DNA from: Solimonas marina
Lineage (GTDB): Bacteria > Pseudomonadota > Gammaproteobacteria > Nevskiales > Nevskiaceae
DNA: 64,000 nt
NCBI RefSeq assembly: GCF_012241385.1
Contig: NZ_JAAVXB010000002.1
Span: 62,001-126,000 of the forward strand
Direction of reading: 5' to 3'
Shown: positions 42,436 to 53,300 of the stretch, piece after piece
Layout of the letters: every line of letters starts with the position of its first letter
Numbering within the stretch: the stretch's first letter is position 1
The notes under the pieces: generated by a model
Seen by the model: the letters and a program-made list of their open reading frames with translations, nothing else
What the model was told of the DNA's origin: nothing
The model's database searches: none
Made by a program: the position numbers and the translations under genes

Positions 42436-45400
42436 TCAGGCCAGACAAAGCGCGACGACCTCGCGTCCGTCCGGCACGTAAATCATCACCACATAGCGGG
42501 CGTCGCCATGCTGTACATCAGCGGCGCCCACCGACGCATCACCCACATAGCGGATGACGTGCCAATCCTGGGGGCGGCCCTGCAGGCCGCTACCGGCCGC
42601 CTTGGCGGCCGCTTCCTTCGCCGCCCACAGGGCGACGACGGTGCGCAGCTTCGCGTCGCCACTCAGCCCGGCGAGCAGCGCGTGTTCGCTGTCGTGCAGC
42701 GCACCGATCGCGACGCGATCGGCATCGACGCCGGCCAGCGGCTGATAGTCGACACCGATGCGCATTCCGGCCGGTGCGATGGCCGCGACGCCGCAGCGCG
42801 CGCTGTGGCTGATCGAGACCGACGGCGGTGCTTGCCCCGGCAGCGCGGCGATGCGCAAATGCGGGGCGCCGAGTGCGTCGCTGTCGACGCCGATATCAGC
42901 AGCCGCCAGCGCTACGCCCTGCGACTGCGCCCAGCGTCGCGCGGCGTCCTTGGCCGCAATGCGGCCCATCAGCCATTCCTCGCGGCGCGGACCGCTGGCC
43001 GGCAGCGCGTAGAACGCGCGCAGCTCCGCGTCGTCGAGCGCCATGTGCGCGAGCACGCGCTTCCAGATCGCGAAGCCCTGATCGAGAAAGCCTTCGTCGA
43101 ACGGCGGCATGCGGCGCAGGACAATGCCGTCCGGCAGCAGGCCTTCGAGCAGCGGCTGTGACAGCTGCTGGGTTTGGGGATCGAGGCGGAAGTCGGCGAA
43201 GCGCTGCGGCGTCGGGAACTTGCGGTCTTCCCACTGCTCGATGCGCATCGCCAAGCGGCCGTCGGTGCCGGCCAGATCGAAGTCGGCGGCAACCACGGTA
43301 TCACCGACGAAGCGCGTATCGGCGCGGCAGCGCAGCAACTGGCCGGCGGCGGCCGGCGGCGCGTACAGCGTGCAGCGACCGACGCGGAACGGAAAGCAGT
43401 TGTACGACCAGCCGTGTTGCTCGGTGACCCAGTACGCGGCCAGCGCGCCGACCGCGTCGAGCGCCGCCGCGTCGAACTCGAAGCGCGGCGCGGCAGTGAA
43501 GTCGAAGTAGTCGTGCGTGGCGATCGTGCCGATGTCGGCTTCGATCGAGCGCTCGCCCCAGCGTTCGATGTGCTTGACGCCTTGCAGGCGCGGGCCGTGG
43601 AACATGCCGTTGCGATACAGGTCGGCATCGGGATTGGCGACAGCCGCCTGCGACGTCGGCGATGTCCATTCGCGCATCGCCGGCGGCTGCGGATACTGCG
43701 CCGCCAGACGGACGCTGGATTCGAACACCAAAGTGCCGGTGGCCGGGCCGCCCTTGCCGAGCGCAAAGATGCGGCCGGCGACGCGCTGCTCGCCGTCCTG
43801 CGGCGGACCCCGGTCGACTTGAATGCGGATGTCGAGCACGTCGCCGTCCAGCGCCAGCCAACGGCTGCCGCGCGATTCCTCGAAGCCGATCACGTGCAGG
43901 CCTTCGCCGTCGACGAGCTTGGCCGCCGCCTCGGCGAGGATTTCCATGCTGAACGTGAACGGCACCACCGTCAGCGGCAGCAGCGCGGGGTTGCGCACGC
44001 TCGGCGTGCCGCCGATCGCATGGTCCTGCAGAAACCGGTCATGGCGATGGTCGAGGCGACGTTCGCAGACCAGACGCTCGCGGCTTTGCTCGATGACGCG
44101 GCCGAGCAGCGGATAGCGCATCGGTGCGCTCGCGGTCGGCGCAATGGTGCTGGGCGCGAAGCTGGTCGCGCTGCCCATCGGTGGCAGCGGCGCGGTGCCG
44201 GTCATCGCCGCCAGCACCCGCGACTGACTGTCGAGGAAGTCCTGCATCAGCGCGAAGTGCGAGCGCAGCATCTCGCTGCGCGGGTCGAGCGCGACCGCCG
44301 CGGTGTCGGCCGGCTTCTTGATCGGCACGACCTTGGCGCGCGCGGTTGCTTCGACAACATTGGCAGGCCGCTCGGCGACGGCCGCCGCCGCCGGGCGCCG
44401 CTTCAGCGGCGCCCAATCGGCCGGCAGGCTCAGTTCCGGCATCTGCAGATCGATGGTGATGCCGCGACGCTTGGCCGTCTTCGGCGCCGCCATCAGATCG
44501 AGATCGTCGATGTCGCGATGGCTGTACAGCGCGCCGGGCTGGAACGCGACGCCGGCCGCGTAGAGCTGGCCCAGCGTCTGGTGCAGCTGTGTGACGCCGT
44601 GGCGGCGGCGGCTGTTGCAGGCAACGGCGACGACATCATCGTGCGCGCGCAGGGTGTCGCCGACGAACGAGGTCAGGTTGCCGCTCGGGCCGACTTCGAC
44701 GAAGACGCGATAGCCGTCCTCGTAGAGTCGCGTCAGCGTTTCGGTGAAGCGGACCGGATTTTCCCACTGCTGCGCCGCGAGTTCGCGAATCGCATTCGGC
44801 TCGCTGGGAAAACGGCCGACCGAGCGCGCGCTGTACAGCGTGCAGCGGCCGGGGCCGAAATCCAGGGTCTTGAAGTATTCGCGCAAGGCGTCGGCGAACG
44901 GCTTGAACAGCGGCGTGTGATAGGCGCGGCCGAACGGCAGCGTCACACAGATCACGCCCTCGGCGGACAGCTTTTCGCGCAGCGCGTCGGCAGCGGCTGA
45001 CGGCCCGAACATCACCAGTTGGTTCGGGCAGTTGTCCATCGCCACGATCATCTCGCCGGGATCGCGCAGCAGCGCTTCGCGCATCGGTGCCTTGAGCGCG
45101 CCCAGCGTCAGCAGCGTGCCTTCGGCGATCTGGCCTTCGGCTTCGAGTTGCTGCGACAACTTGTTCAGCGTGCGGATCGAGTCGGCGATTTCTTCGCGGC
45201 GCGTCGTGCGCCGTACGCGGCAAGCCGTCAGCGCGGTGTTTTCGCCGGTGCTGTGACCGAGCATCGCATCCGGCGCGAAGCCCAGCGCATCGAGCAGCGC
45301 CTGCAGGCCGAGCGATGCCGAGAACACGCTTTCGGCGGCCACGTCCATTTCATACATGCGATCTTCGAGCGCCTTGCGCGCGGACTCGTCGAGACCGCTC

Positions 45401-47304
45401 GGCGCCGGGAACAGCACCGGCGCGCGCGCCGTCATGCCGCTGGCGAGGCCGGTCTTCTCCATGAAGTCGAAGGCCTCGCGCACCGGCGGGAAATGCACGG
45501 CGACATCGGCGAGCATGTTCGGGTACTGACCGCCTTCGCCGGGGTAGAGGAAGCAGACCTTGCCCGGCGCGTCGCCGTGACCGTAGTAGACGCCGCCGCG
45601 GGTCTTGTACGGTTGCGGATTCGGCCGTGCGAGTTTTTCGCGCGCCTGCTCGAGCTTCTTGATCAGATCCGCTTCGTTGTCGGCGACGATCGCCAGGCGG
45701 TGTGCGCCGCGTGCGAGACCACCGCTGGCATGCGCGACCTCGGCGAGCGTCGCCGGCGGCGTCGCGCGCAGGTGCAGCAGTGCCTGATCGACCTTGGCCA
45801 GCAGCGCGGTGATGCTGTCGCCGCCGAGCGTGACGAGTTCCGACGGCGTCGGCCGGTGCAACACGGCGACCTGCTGGCGGCGTTCGCGGCGGCCCGGTTC
45901 GTATTCCTCGAGCACGACGTGCGCATTGATGCCGCCGAAGCCGAAGGCGTTGGCCGCCGCGCGGCGCGGATGCGCGGCGCCGTGGATCCACGGCCGTGTT
46001 TCGTTGTTGATGTAGAACGGCGTCTCGCCCAGACGTAGCGCCGGGTTCGGTTCGTCGCAGATCATCGGCGGCAGCACCTTGTGGTGCAGCGCCAACGCCA
46101 TCTTGATCATCGACGCGCTGCCGGCCGCCGGCAGACAGTGCGCGATCATCGATTTCACCGAGCCGACCGCGATCTGCGGACCCGTACCGCGGCCGCTGTA
46201 GATCTGCTTGAGCGTCTCGATTTCGGTCCGGTCGCCGATTTCGGTGCCGGTGCCGTGCGCTTCGATCAGGTCGATCGTCATCGGATCGATGCCGCTCGAT
46301 TCGTAGGCGCGCTGCAGCGCCAGCACCTGACCTTCGAGGCGCGGCGTCAGCAGGCCCTTGGCGCGGCCGTCCGACGAGGTGCCGATGCCCTTGACGACGG
46401 CATAGATGCGGTCGCCGTCGCGCTCGGCGTCGGCGAGGCGCTTGAGCACCAGCATGCCGACGCCTTCGCCGAGCAGGATGCCGTTCGCGCCTTTCTGGAA
46501 CGGGCGGATGTCGCCGTGCGACAGCGCCTGAATCTGGCAGAACTGGATGTACAGCTGTGGCGGCGTCTGCGAATGCACACCACCGGTCAGCATCAGATCG
46601 CAACGGCCAGAGGTTAGTTCGCGCACTGCGGCGTCGAGTGCGATCAGCGACGACGAACAGGCAGCGTCGACGATGAAGTTCGGCCCCATCATGTTGAGGC
46701 GATTGGCGATCAGGCCGGCGATCACGTTCGGTGTCAGCACGCCGACCATGTCGGCGTTGTAGACCGGCAGCTGCCCACGGAAGTGATCGTGCAGCTCGCG
46801 CAGCTCGGCGTCGCTGAGGTCCGGGCGCAGCGCACGCGCCATGGCGATCGCCTGATCGGCGAACAGGCCGCGCGCCAGCACGCTGGCCATGCCGCGATTG
46901 CCGTAGGTGCCGCGACCGATGACGACGCCGGCGCGTTGCGGATCGAACGGCTTGAGGCCATTGCCGTTGTGGCTGCCGCTGCCGTAGCCGGCATCGGCCA
47001 GCGCGTCACGCGCATATTTGAGCGCGATCAGGTGATCGGGGTCGCCGCCTTCGGCAAGGCTCGGCAGCACGCCGAACTCGATGGGATTGACCTCCATGCT
47101 GTCGTGCAGGAAGCCGCCGCGCGTCGTGTAGATGCGGTCGTTGGTCTTGGCGTCGGGATCGTAGTACGGGCCGGTCCAGCGCGGCCCGGCGTCGGTCACG
47201 GCGTCGACCTTGTCGAGAATGTTCTGCCAGTAGCGCTGGGCATCGCGAGCGCCCGCATAGGCGCCCGCGAGCCCGACGATGGCGATGTCGACCGGCTGGC
47301 TCAA
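42436..47304 (-). CDS. PUFA-synthase-like megasynthase B: KS-AT-DH-PPTase
   Basis: A 1622-aa type I synthase. The KS (1-465) has Cys-His-His intact: C216 in VDAACSSSL, IEAHGTGTEIGD (about 352) and MIAHCLPAAG (about 386). The AT (about 585-900) has S685 in LGHSTGENTAL and His in RAYHTPLF. A helical motif, FALMQDFLDSQSRVLAAM, lies near 1020. A double-hotdog DH starts near 1080, with H1095 in LQDHAIGGTP and MFHGPRLQGVKHI near 1238. The C-terminal Sfp-type phosphopantetheinyl transferase (about 1490-1622) shows IGVDYQPL (D1519) and WAAKEAAAK (K1563-E1564). The TTG start overlaps the stop of megasynthase A by four bases. It corresponds to parts of PfaC/PfaB plus PfaE, but has one KS and no chain-length-factor half. 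Confidence 0.92.
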   Translation of the reverse strand: MSQPVDIAIVGLAGAYAGARDAQRYWQNILDKVDAVTDAGPRWTGPYYDPDAKTNDRIYTTRGGFLHDSMEVNPIEFGVLPSLAEGGDPDHLIALKYARDALADAGYGSGSHNGNGLKPFDPQRAGVVIGRGTYGNRGMASVLARGLFADQAIAMARALRPDLSDAELRELHDHFRGQLPVYNADMVGVLTPNVIAGLIANRLNMMGPNFIVDAACSSSLIALDAAVRELTSGRCDLMLTGGVHSQTPPQLYIQFCQIQALSHGDIRPFQKGANGILLGEGVGMLVLKRLADAERDGDRIYAVVKGIGTSSDGRAKGLLTPRLEGQVLALQRAYESSGIDPMTIDLIEAHGTGTEIGDRTEIETLKQIYSGRGTGPQIAVGSVKSMIAHCLPAAGSASMIKMALALHHKVLPPMICDEPNPALRLGETPFYINNETRPWIHGAAHPRRAAANAFGFGGINAHVVLEEYEPGRRERRQQVAVLHRPTPSELVTLGGDSITALLAKVDQALLHLRATPPATLAEVAHASGGLARGAHRLAIVADNEADLIKKLEQAREKLARPNPQPYKTRGGVYYGHGDAPGKVCFLYPGEGGQYPNMLADVAVHFPPVREAFDFMEKTGLASGMTARAPVLFPAPSGLDESARKALEDRMYEMDVAAESVFSASLGLQALLDALGFAPDAMLGHSTGENTALTACRVRRTTRREEIADSIRTLNKLSQQLEAEGQIAEGTLLTLGALKAPMREALLRDPGEMIVAMDNCPNQLVMFGPSAAADALREKLSAEGVICVTLPFGRAYHTPLFKPFADALREYFKTLDFGPGRCTLYSARSVGRFPSEPNAIRELAAQQWENPVRFTETLTRLYEDGYRVFVEVGPSGNLTSFVGDTLRAHDDVVAVACNSRRRHGVTQLHQTLGQLYAAGVAFQPGALYSHRDIDDLDLMAAPKTAKRRGITIDLQMPELSLPADWAPLKRRPAAAAVAERPANVVEATARAKVVPIKKPADTAAVALDPRSEMLRSHFALMQDFLDSQSRVLAAMTGTAPLPPMGSATSFAPSTIAPTASAPMRYPLLGRVIEQSRERLVCERRLDHRHDRFLQDHAIGGTPSVRNPALLPLTVVPFTFSMEILAEAAAKLVDGEGLHVIGFEESRGSRWLALDGDVLDIRIQVDRGPPQDGEQRVAGRIFALGKGGPATGTLVFESSVRLAAQYPQPPAMREWTSPTSQAAVANPDADLYRNGMFHGPRLQGVKHIERWGERSIEADIGTIATHDYFDFTAAPRFEFDAAALDAVGALAAYWVTEQHGWSYNCFPFRVGRCTLYAPPAAAGQLLRCRADTRFVGDTVVAADFDLAGTDGRLAMRIEQWEDRKFPTPQRFADFRLDPQTQQLSQPLLEGLLPDGIVLRRMPPFDEGFLDQGFAIWKRVLAHMALDDAELRAFYALPASGPRREEWLMGRIAAKDAARRWAQSQGVALAAADIGVDSDALGAPHLRIAALPGQAPPSVSISHSARCGVAAIAPAGMRIGVDYQPLAGVDADRVAIGALHDSEHALLAGLSGDAKLRTVVALWAAKEAAAKAAGSGLQGRPQDWHVIRYVGDASVGAADVQHGDARYVVMIYVPDGREVVALCLA

Positions 47305-50300
47305 GCTTGCAGCCCCGCAATGAAGTCGCGGTGCGTCGGCGCGAGCTTGTTGAGGTTGGCGCTCATGGTGCTCATGCCGTCGACGATGGCGATGCGCAAA
47401 CGGCCCTGTGCATCGATGATGTCGACGTCATAGGCGATCGCATGCTCATGCGGCGCTGGCTTGAGACGCATGATCAGCTTCAGCGGGCCGCTCAGCGGCG
47501 CGTCGCCATAGCGCGAGACGCTGCCGAAGCCGGCGGGCAGGGCGCCCTTGTCGTGCTGGGTGCGTGCCCAGACGAAGGCCAGCTGCGGCGGCACGTCCAT
47601 CAGGCCCAGATCGAAGACCCAACGACCGCCGGTGCCGTCGAGGAAGCTGGCGATCTGCGACGGCTGCACCGTCACTTCGATGCCGCCGCCATGCAGCTTG
47701 TCGATGCGCTGGATCAGCTGGAAGCGCGGGCCGTGGAACAGGTGCTCGTGATACGCGTCGGCCGCGGCGATCGCGATGCCGTCGCCCGGCAGCACCGGAG
47801 CCTGCGCCAGCGGCGCTTCCGGAATCTGCTGCAGCAGCACGGCGGTGGCGCGATACAGCGGCAGCTTGCGCTGCGTGTCGATGATCTCGACGGTGACGGT
47901 CTGGCCATGCATGTCGGAGTGCGACGAGGCGCGCGCACGTAGCTGCACGGCGCGGTGGCCGCCTTCGAGCACGATGCCGCCGAGCTGACGCACGTCGCGC
48001 ATGCCGACCACATACCAGCCCGGCCACGCGGCGCCGACGAACTGCGCCATGTATTCGAGCGCGCCGGCGGCGGGCACCACGGCCTTGCCGTCCATGCAGT
48101 GGTCGATCAGGTATGGATCGCTGTCGAGCGTGAAGACGTGATCGAAGGTCATGTTGCCGCCGGGGCCCATGCGCAGCGCGTCGCGGATCAGCGGGTAGCC
48201 GCTGTCCGTGCCGGCGTCGTCGGCGTTCGGCGTGTCCGCCGACGGTCCGAACAGGCGCCACGGGCCATAGCCGGCGACGATCTCGACATCCTGTTTGGTG
48301 CCGTAGGCGAGTTCGTCGGCGAAGAAGCGACGGCCGGCCGCGACCGGTATCGGCTCCATGCCCTTTTCGCGGAACGCGGCCTTGACGCCCTCGCTGGCCA
48401 TGCCGGCATCCCACGGGCCCCAGTTGACGGCGAACACGCGGGTATTCGGCCAGGCGCGCGAGGTGGCCCAGGCGATGCGGTTCAAGGCTTCGTTGGCCGA
48501 GGCGTAGTCACTCTGGCCGCGATTGCCGTAACGGCCGGCGACCGACGTGAAGAACGACAGCCACTTCAGCGAATCCGGCTTGAGCTTGGCCAGCATCGTG
48601 TAGACCGGATCGAGCTTGGTGCCGAACACGCGGCCGAACGACTCGGCGGTCTTGTCGCGCAGCAGCTTGTCTTCGATGACGCCGGCGCCGTGAATGACGG
48701 CGTCGATACGTCCGTGCCGTGCGTACAGTCCGTCGATGACGGCGGCAAAGGCGTCGGTGTCGCGGACGTCGCAGGCCAGATACTCGACCTCCGCGCCCTC
48801 GGCACGCAGCTTGGCGAGGTTGCCGCGAATCTCACGATCGACCATCAGGCGCGACACCGCGCGGTCGATCTCGACCGGCTTCGGCTTCTCGCCGCGGGCG
48901 ATGGCCGCTGACAGCAGCGCCTTGCGCAACTCCGCAGCGGTCGCCAATGCGGCGGTCGATGCCGCTTCCGCCGCCGGTTCGGCGGTGCGGCCGAGCAGCA
49001 CATAGCGCAGGCCCGGCACCGCCAGTTCTTCGAGGATTTCCGCGGTAATGCCGCGCGCGCCGCCGGTGACCAGCAAGACCCAACCGGCTTCCGGCTTGAG
49101 CTTGGGCGCGAACGCATGCTCGGTCGCCGCCTGTTCAACGGTGACGCTGCCGTAGCGTTCGGTGCCGATGTAGCCGGCCTCCGGCTGCGTGTCGCGCGTC
49201 AGTAGTTCGGCGACCAGCATTTCCGCGATCTGTTGATCGTTCTGGCCATCGAAGTCGACGGTGCGTGCCTGAGCATCCGGATATTCGTGGCGCAGGCAGT
49301 TGGTCAGGCCGGTGACGCCGCCGGCCAGCGGCGCGCCGCTGCCGAAGGCGTCGCGGCCGAGCGTACCGCCGAGCCGCGTGGCGGCGATCAGATGCAGCTT
49401 GTCGAGCTGCGCTTCCAATGCCTTGGCGGTGTGGAACAGGCTCAGCACGCAGCGCTCGCCGAGTGCCTGCCATTGCGCGGCGCTGGTCACGTCTTCGCCA
49501 ACCAGGCCGTGCAGGTGCAGTACGCCGCGTACGTCCCCGTGCTGTGCCTGCGCCGCAGCGATCGCGGCGTTCAGCGCCTCGGCGCCGCTGGCGTCGGTGA
49601 AGACCGGCGTCACGCCGCTGGCCGGCAGCAAGGTGCGCAGTGCGTCGACGATCCCGGCCGGCCCGCCGATCACCAGGACCAGGCCGCTCAGCGCCGTGCG
49701 CGTGCCGGGCAACGGCATCGGCTGCGACTTGATCAGATAGCGCGGAATGGTGGCCGCCACCGTCGCAGTGGCAAGCGCCGTCGGGGTGGCGGCTGTTGTT
49801 GCAAGCGGCGCCGTAGTCGCCGGCGCGTCCGTCGCGAGTTCGCGGTAGGCGGCGACGATCGCGGCCAGGCTCTTGGCCTTGGTGAAGCGTTCCATCGCCG
49901 ACTGCATCGCACTGGCGGTGGCGGCCGGCAGCAGCTTCTGGAAGGCGCCGAGAATCTCGACGCGCTTGATCGAGTCGATGCCGAGGTCGGCTTCGAGATC
50001 GGCGTCGTCACTGAGCATGTCCGGCGGGTAGCCGGTGCGTTCGGCGACGATCGTCAACAGTGCATCACGCGCATCGAAGCTGCTGGCCGCGGGCGCCGCC
50101 ACGGCGACCGGCGCCGGGCTGACGGCTGCCGCCACCGGTGCCGCGCTGCCGCCGATCGCCGCGTGCGCGTCGAGGATGGCCTGCAGGCTCTTGGCCTTGG
50201 TAAAGCGCTCCATCTGCGCCTGCATCGCTTCGGCCTGCGCGGCCGGCAGCAGCTTCTGCAGGCCGCCGAGGATTTCGACGCGTTTGATCGAGTCGATGCC

Positions 50301-53300
50301 GAGGTCCGCTTCAAGATCGGCGTCGAGCGCCAGCATCTCCGGCGGATAGCCGGTGCGTTCGGCGACGATGCCGGTCAGCAACGCCTGCAGGTCGATGGCC
50401 GGGGCCACCGCAACGTTGGCCGGGATGCTGGCCGCCGTGACGCTCGGCGCTGCGGGTGCGAGCGCGGCGGCGCCGGATGGCATCAATGCCTTGGCTTCGG
50501 CGAGGATGGTGTCGAGCGTCTTGGCCTTGGTGAAGCGCTCCATACCGTTCTGCATCGCGGCGCCGACCTCGGCCGGCAGTGCCTTCTGCAGCGCGCCGAG
50601 GATTTCGACGCGCTTGATCGAGTCGATGCCGAGGTCCGCCTCGAGATCTGCATCGAGCGCCAGCATTTCCGGCGGATAGCCGGTGCGTTCGGCAACGATG
50701 CCGGTCAGCAGTCCCTGCAAGTCGATGGCCGGTGCGGCGGGCGCCGCCGGAGCACTCGCCGTCACGGCAGCCGGGGTGGCAGCCGCGGCCGCCGTCGCTG
50801 GCGCGGCGCTGGCGATGAACGGCGCGGCTTCAGCGAGAATCGCATCGAGGCTCTTGGCCTTGGTGAAGCGCTCCATCGCCGATTGCATCGCGGCGCCGGC
50901 ATCGGCCGGCATCGCCTTTTGCAGCGCGCCGAGGATTTCGACGCGCTTGATCGAGTCGATGCCCAGATCTGCTTCGAGGTCGGCGTCGAGTGCCAGCATG
51001 TCGTGCGGATAGCCGGTGCGGTCGGCAACGATGTCGAGCAGCACGCGCTTGGCGTCGAAGGCAGCGACCGGCACCGCGATTGGCACCGGTACCGGCGCGG
51101 CCGGCGGCGCCTGCGTCACGATCGGCGCGGCGGCCGGCGGCGCTGCGACCGGGGCCGCAACGGCAGCGGCGGGCGCTGTCGTCGGCGTCGCGATCGGCAG
51201 GTTCGGCATCGCCGGCATCGAAGCGCCGGCACTGCCGCCGAGGAACTGCTGAATCACGCGTTCCTGCAAGGCGAGGAACTGACGCATGGTCTGCTGGTAG
51301 GCCAGCATCGCATCGGTGCCGAGCGCGCTCGGCACGGCCGGCATCGCCGGCGGCGTTGACGTCGACGGCAGTGCGGCGCTGCTGGCGACCGGCGCCGCGG
51401 TCGGAGCCGTCGTGGCGGCCGGGCGCGGGGCGCTGGCGATGAGGGCCTGACGACGTGCCTCGCGCTGCTGCGCGGCCGTCGCCGCGGTCAGCGGCGGCAG
51501 GCTGCCGGCCTTCAGTTCCGGATCGCTGAGCGGCCGCGCGCAACCGCCGGACAGCATCCAGACGTGTTTGGCGAGCGTCGGCGGCTGGGCCAGCGCGTCG
51601 AGTTGCGTGCGGTCGAGCAGGGCCAGCGCGCGACCGGCGAACAACGCCGTCGGCTGCCAGGCGACGCCGGCGGTGAACAGCTCGGCGAGGCCGATCAGCA
51701 GGCCGCGCAAGCCGCCGCCGTTGGCGTCGAGCGAGATCGCCAGCGCGTCCTTGCCGGCCAGGGTCTGGCGGATCATGTTCGAGCAGATGCTCTTGGCGCC
51801 GAGCTCGACGAAGACGCGCGTGCCGGCGGCGTACATTGCCTCGATTTCAGAGACGAATTCGACGCTGCCGAGCAAGTGGCTGTCGAGCTGCTTGCGCATC
51901 GCCTCGGCGCTGCTTGGGTAGGGCTGGGCGGTGCCGTTCGACCAGGCCGTGAGCTGTGCCGGTTTGAACGCGGTTTCGGCGATCGCTGCCGATAACGGCG
52001 CCTTGGCCGGGGCCACCAGCTCGGTGTGGAAGGCACCGGAGACCGGCAGCATGACGGCGCGCAACTGTGCGGCGGCGAGCTTCTGCACCGCCTGTTCGAC
52101 GCCGGCCTTGGGGCCGGAGATGACGCACTGTTCGGGCGCGTTGTGATTGGCGACGACCACGCCGTCGCAGCCTTCGAGCAGCGGCAGCACGGCCTCGCGG
52201 CGCGCCTGCACGGCGGCCATGGTGCCGGCCACCGGGCCGTTCGAGGCGTCGGCCATGGCGCTGCCGCGAATCGCCGACAGTTTCAGGAAGTCGCTCGGCG
52301 CCAGCACGCCGGCCGCCATCAGTGCGGCGTATTCGCCGTAGCTGTGGCCGGCAGCGGCCGTGGCCGACAGGCCGAGGCGACGAGCGAGGTTGAAGTAGCC
52401 CAGCGCCAGCGCGCCCAGCGCCGGTTGCGCGACGCGCGTATCGGTCAGCGCGCGCTTTTGCGCGGCTTCGGTGTCATCGTCGAACGCCGACGGTGGCAGC
52501 ACGTAATGAGACAGTGGCTGCGCCAGCGTATCGCGCAGGGTGCGGTCGGCCAGCTCCAGGGCTTCGCGGACTTCGTCGCAATACAGCGCCGCTTCGCGGC
52601 CCATGTCGACGTATTGCGCGCCCTGACCGGGGAACACGAAGGCGACGGGCGGCGCGTCGCTCGGTGTCGTCTGTTGGAGGCGGATATGCGGCGGTAGCGG
52701 CTTGGCCTCGCGCAGGTGCGCGAGCAAGGTCTGCAGATCGCTGGCCAGGCCGGTGATGCTGTTGGCAACGATGGCGGCGCTGACCGGCTGCGCACGGCGC
52801 GCCTCGGCTTCGCGCGCCAGCAGCAGCGCCAGTTCGCCGAGCGGCAGGCGACCGCCCTCGACGAGCTTGGGCAACAGCGCTTCGACGTCACGTGTCAGCG
52901 TCGCGATGTCGGCGGCGCGGAACACGCAAAGCTCGTGCGGCCAGTGCTCGGCACCGGCCGCACCGCCTCCGCCGTGTCCGACGTACTCCTCCAGCACCGC
53001 GTGAAAATTGGTTCCGCCGAAGCCGAACGCCGACGATGCGCCGCGCCGCGGATGATCGGGCGAGGCGACCCAAGGCTTCGGGTTCTTCAGCAGATAGACC
53101 GCCGACTTCGGATCGGCGATCGGCGCGATCGGCTGGGTCACGCCGTGGTGCGCCGGCAGCGTGCGGTGGTACAGCGACAGCGCGACCTTGGTCAGGCCGG
53201 CGACGCCGGCGGCGGCCTTGGTATGGCCGAGCAGGGTCTTCACCGAGCCCAGCGCGACGCTCTTCGGCACGGCGTTCTCGTTGGCGAGCGCGCGCGTGAT

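Noticed and set aside
42436-47304. Treating the second KS as a chain-length factor, as in PfaC
   Set aside because: C216 and both histidine motifs are present, so it looks like an active ketosynthase.
49845-51060. Regularly spaced similar sequences resembling an array (CRISPR or satellite)
   Set aside because: The period is over 300 bp and every unit keeps the reading frame of an ACP with its serine; it is a protein-domain array.
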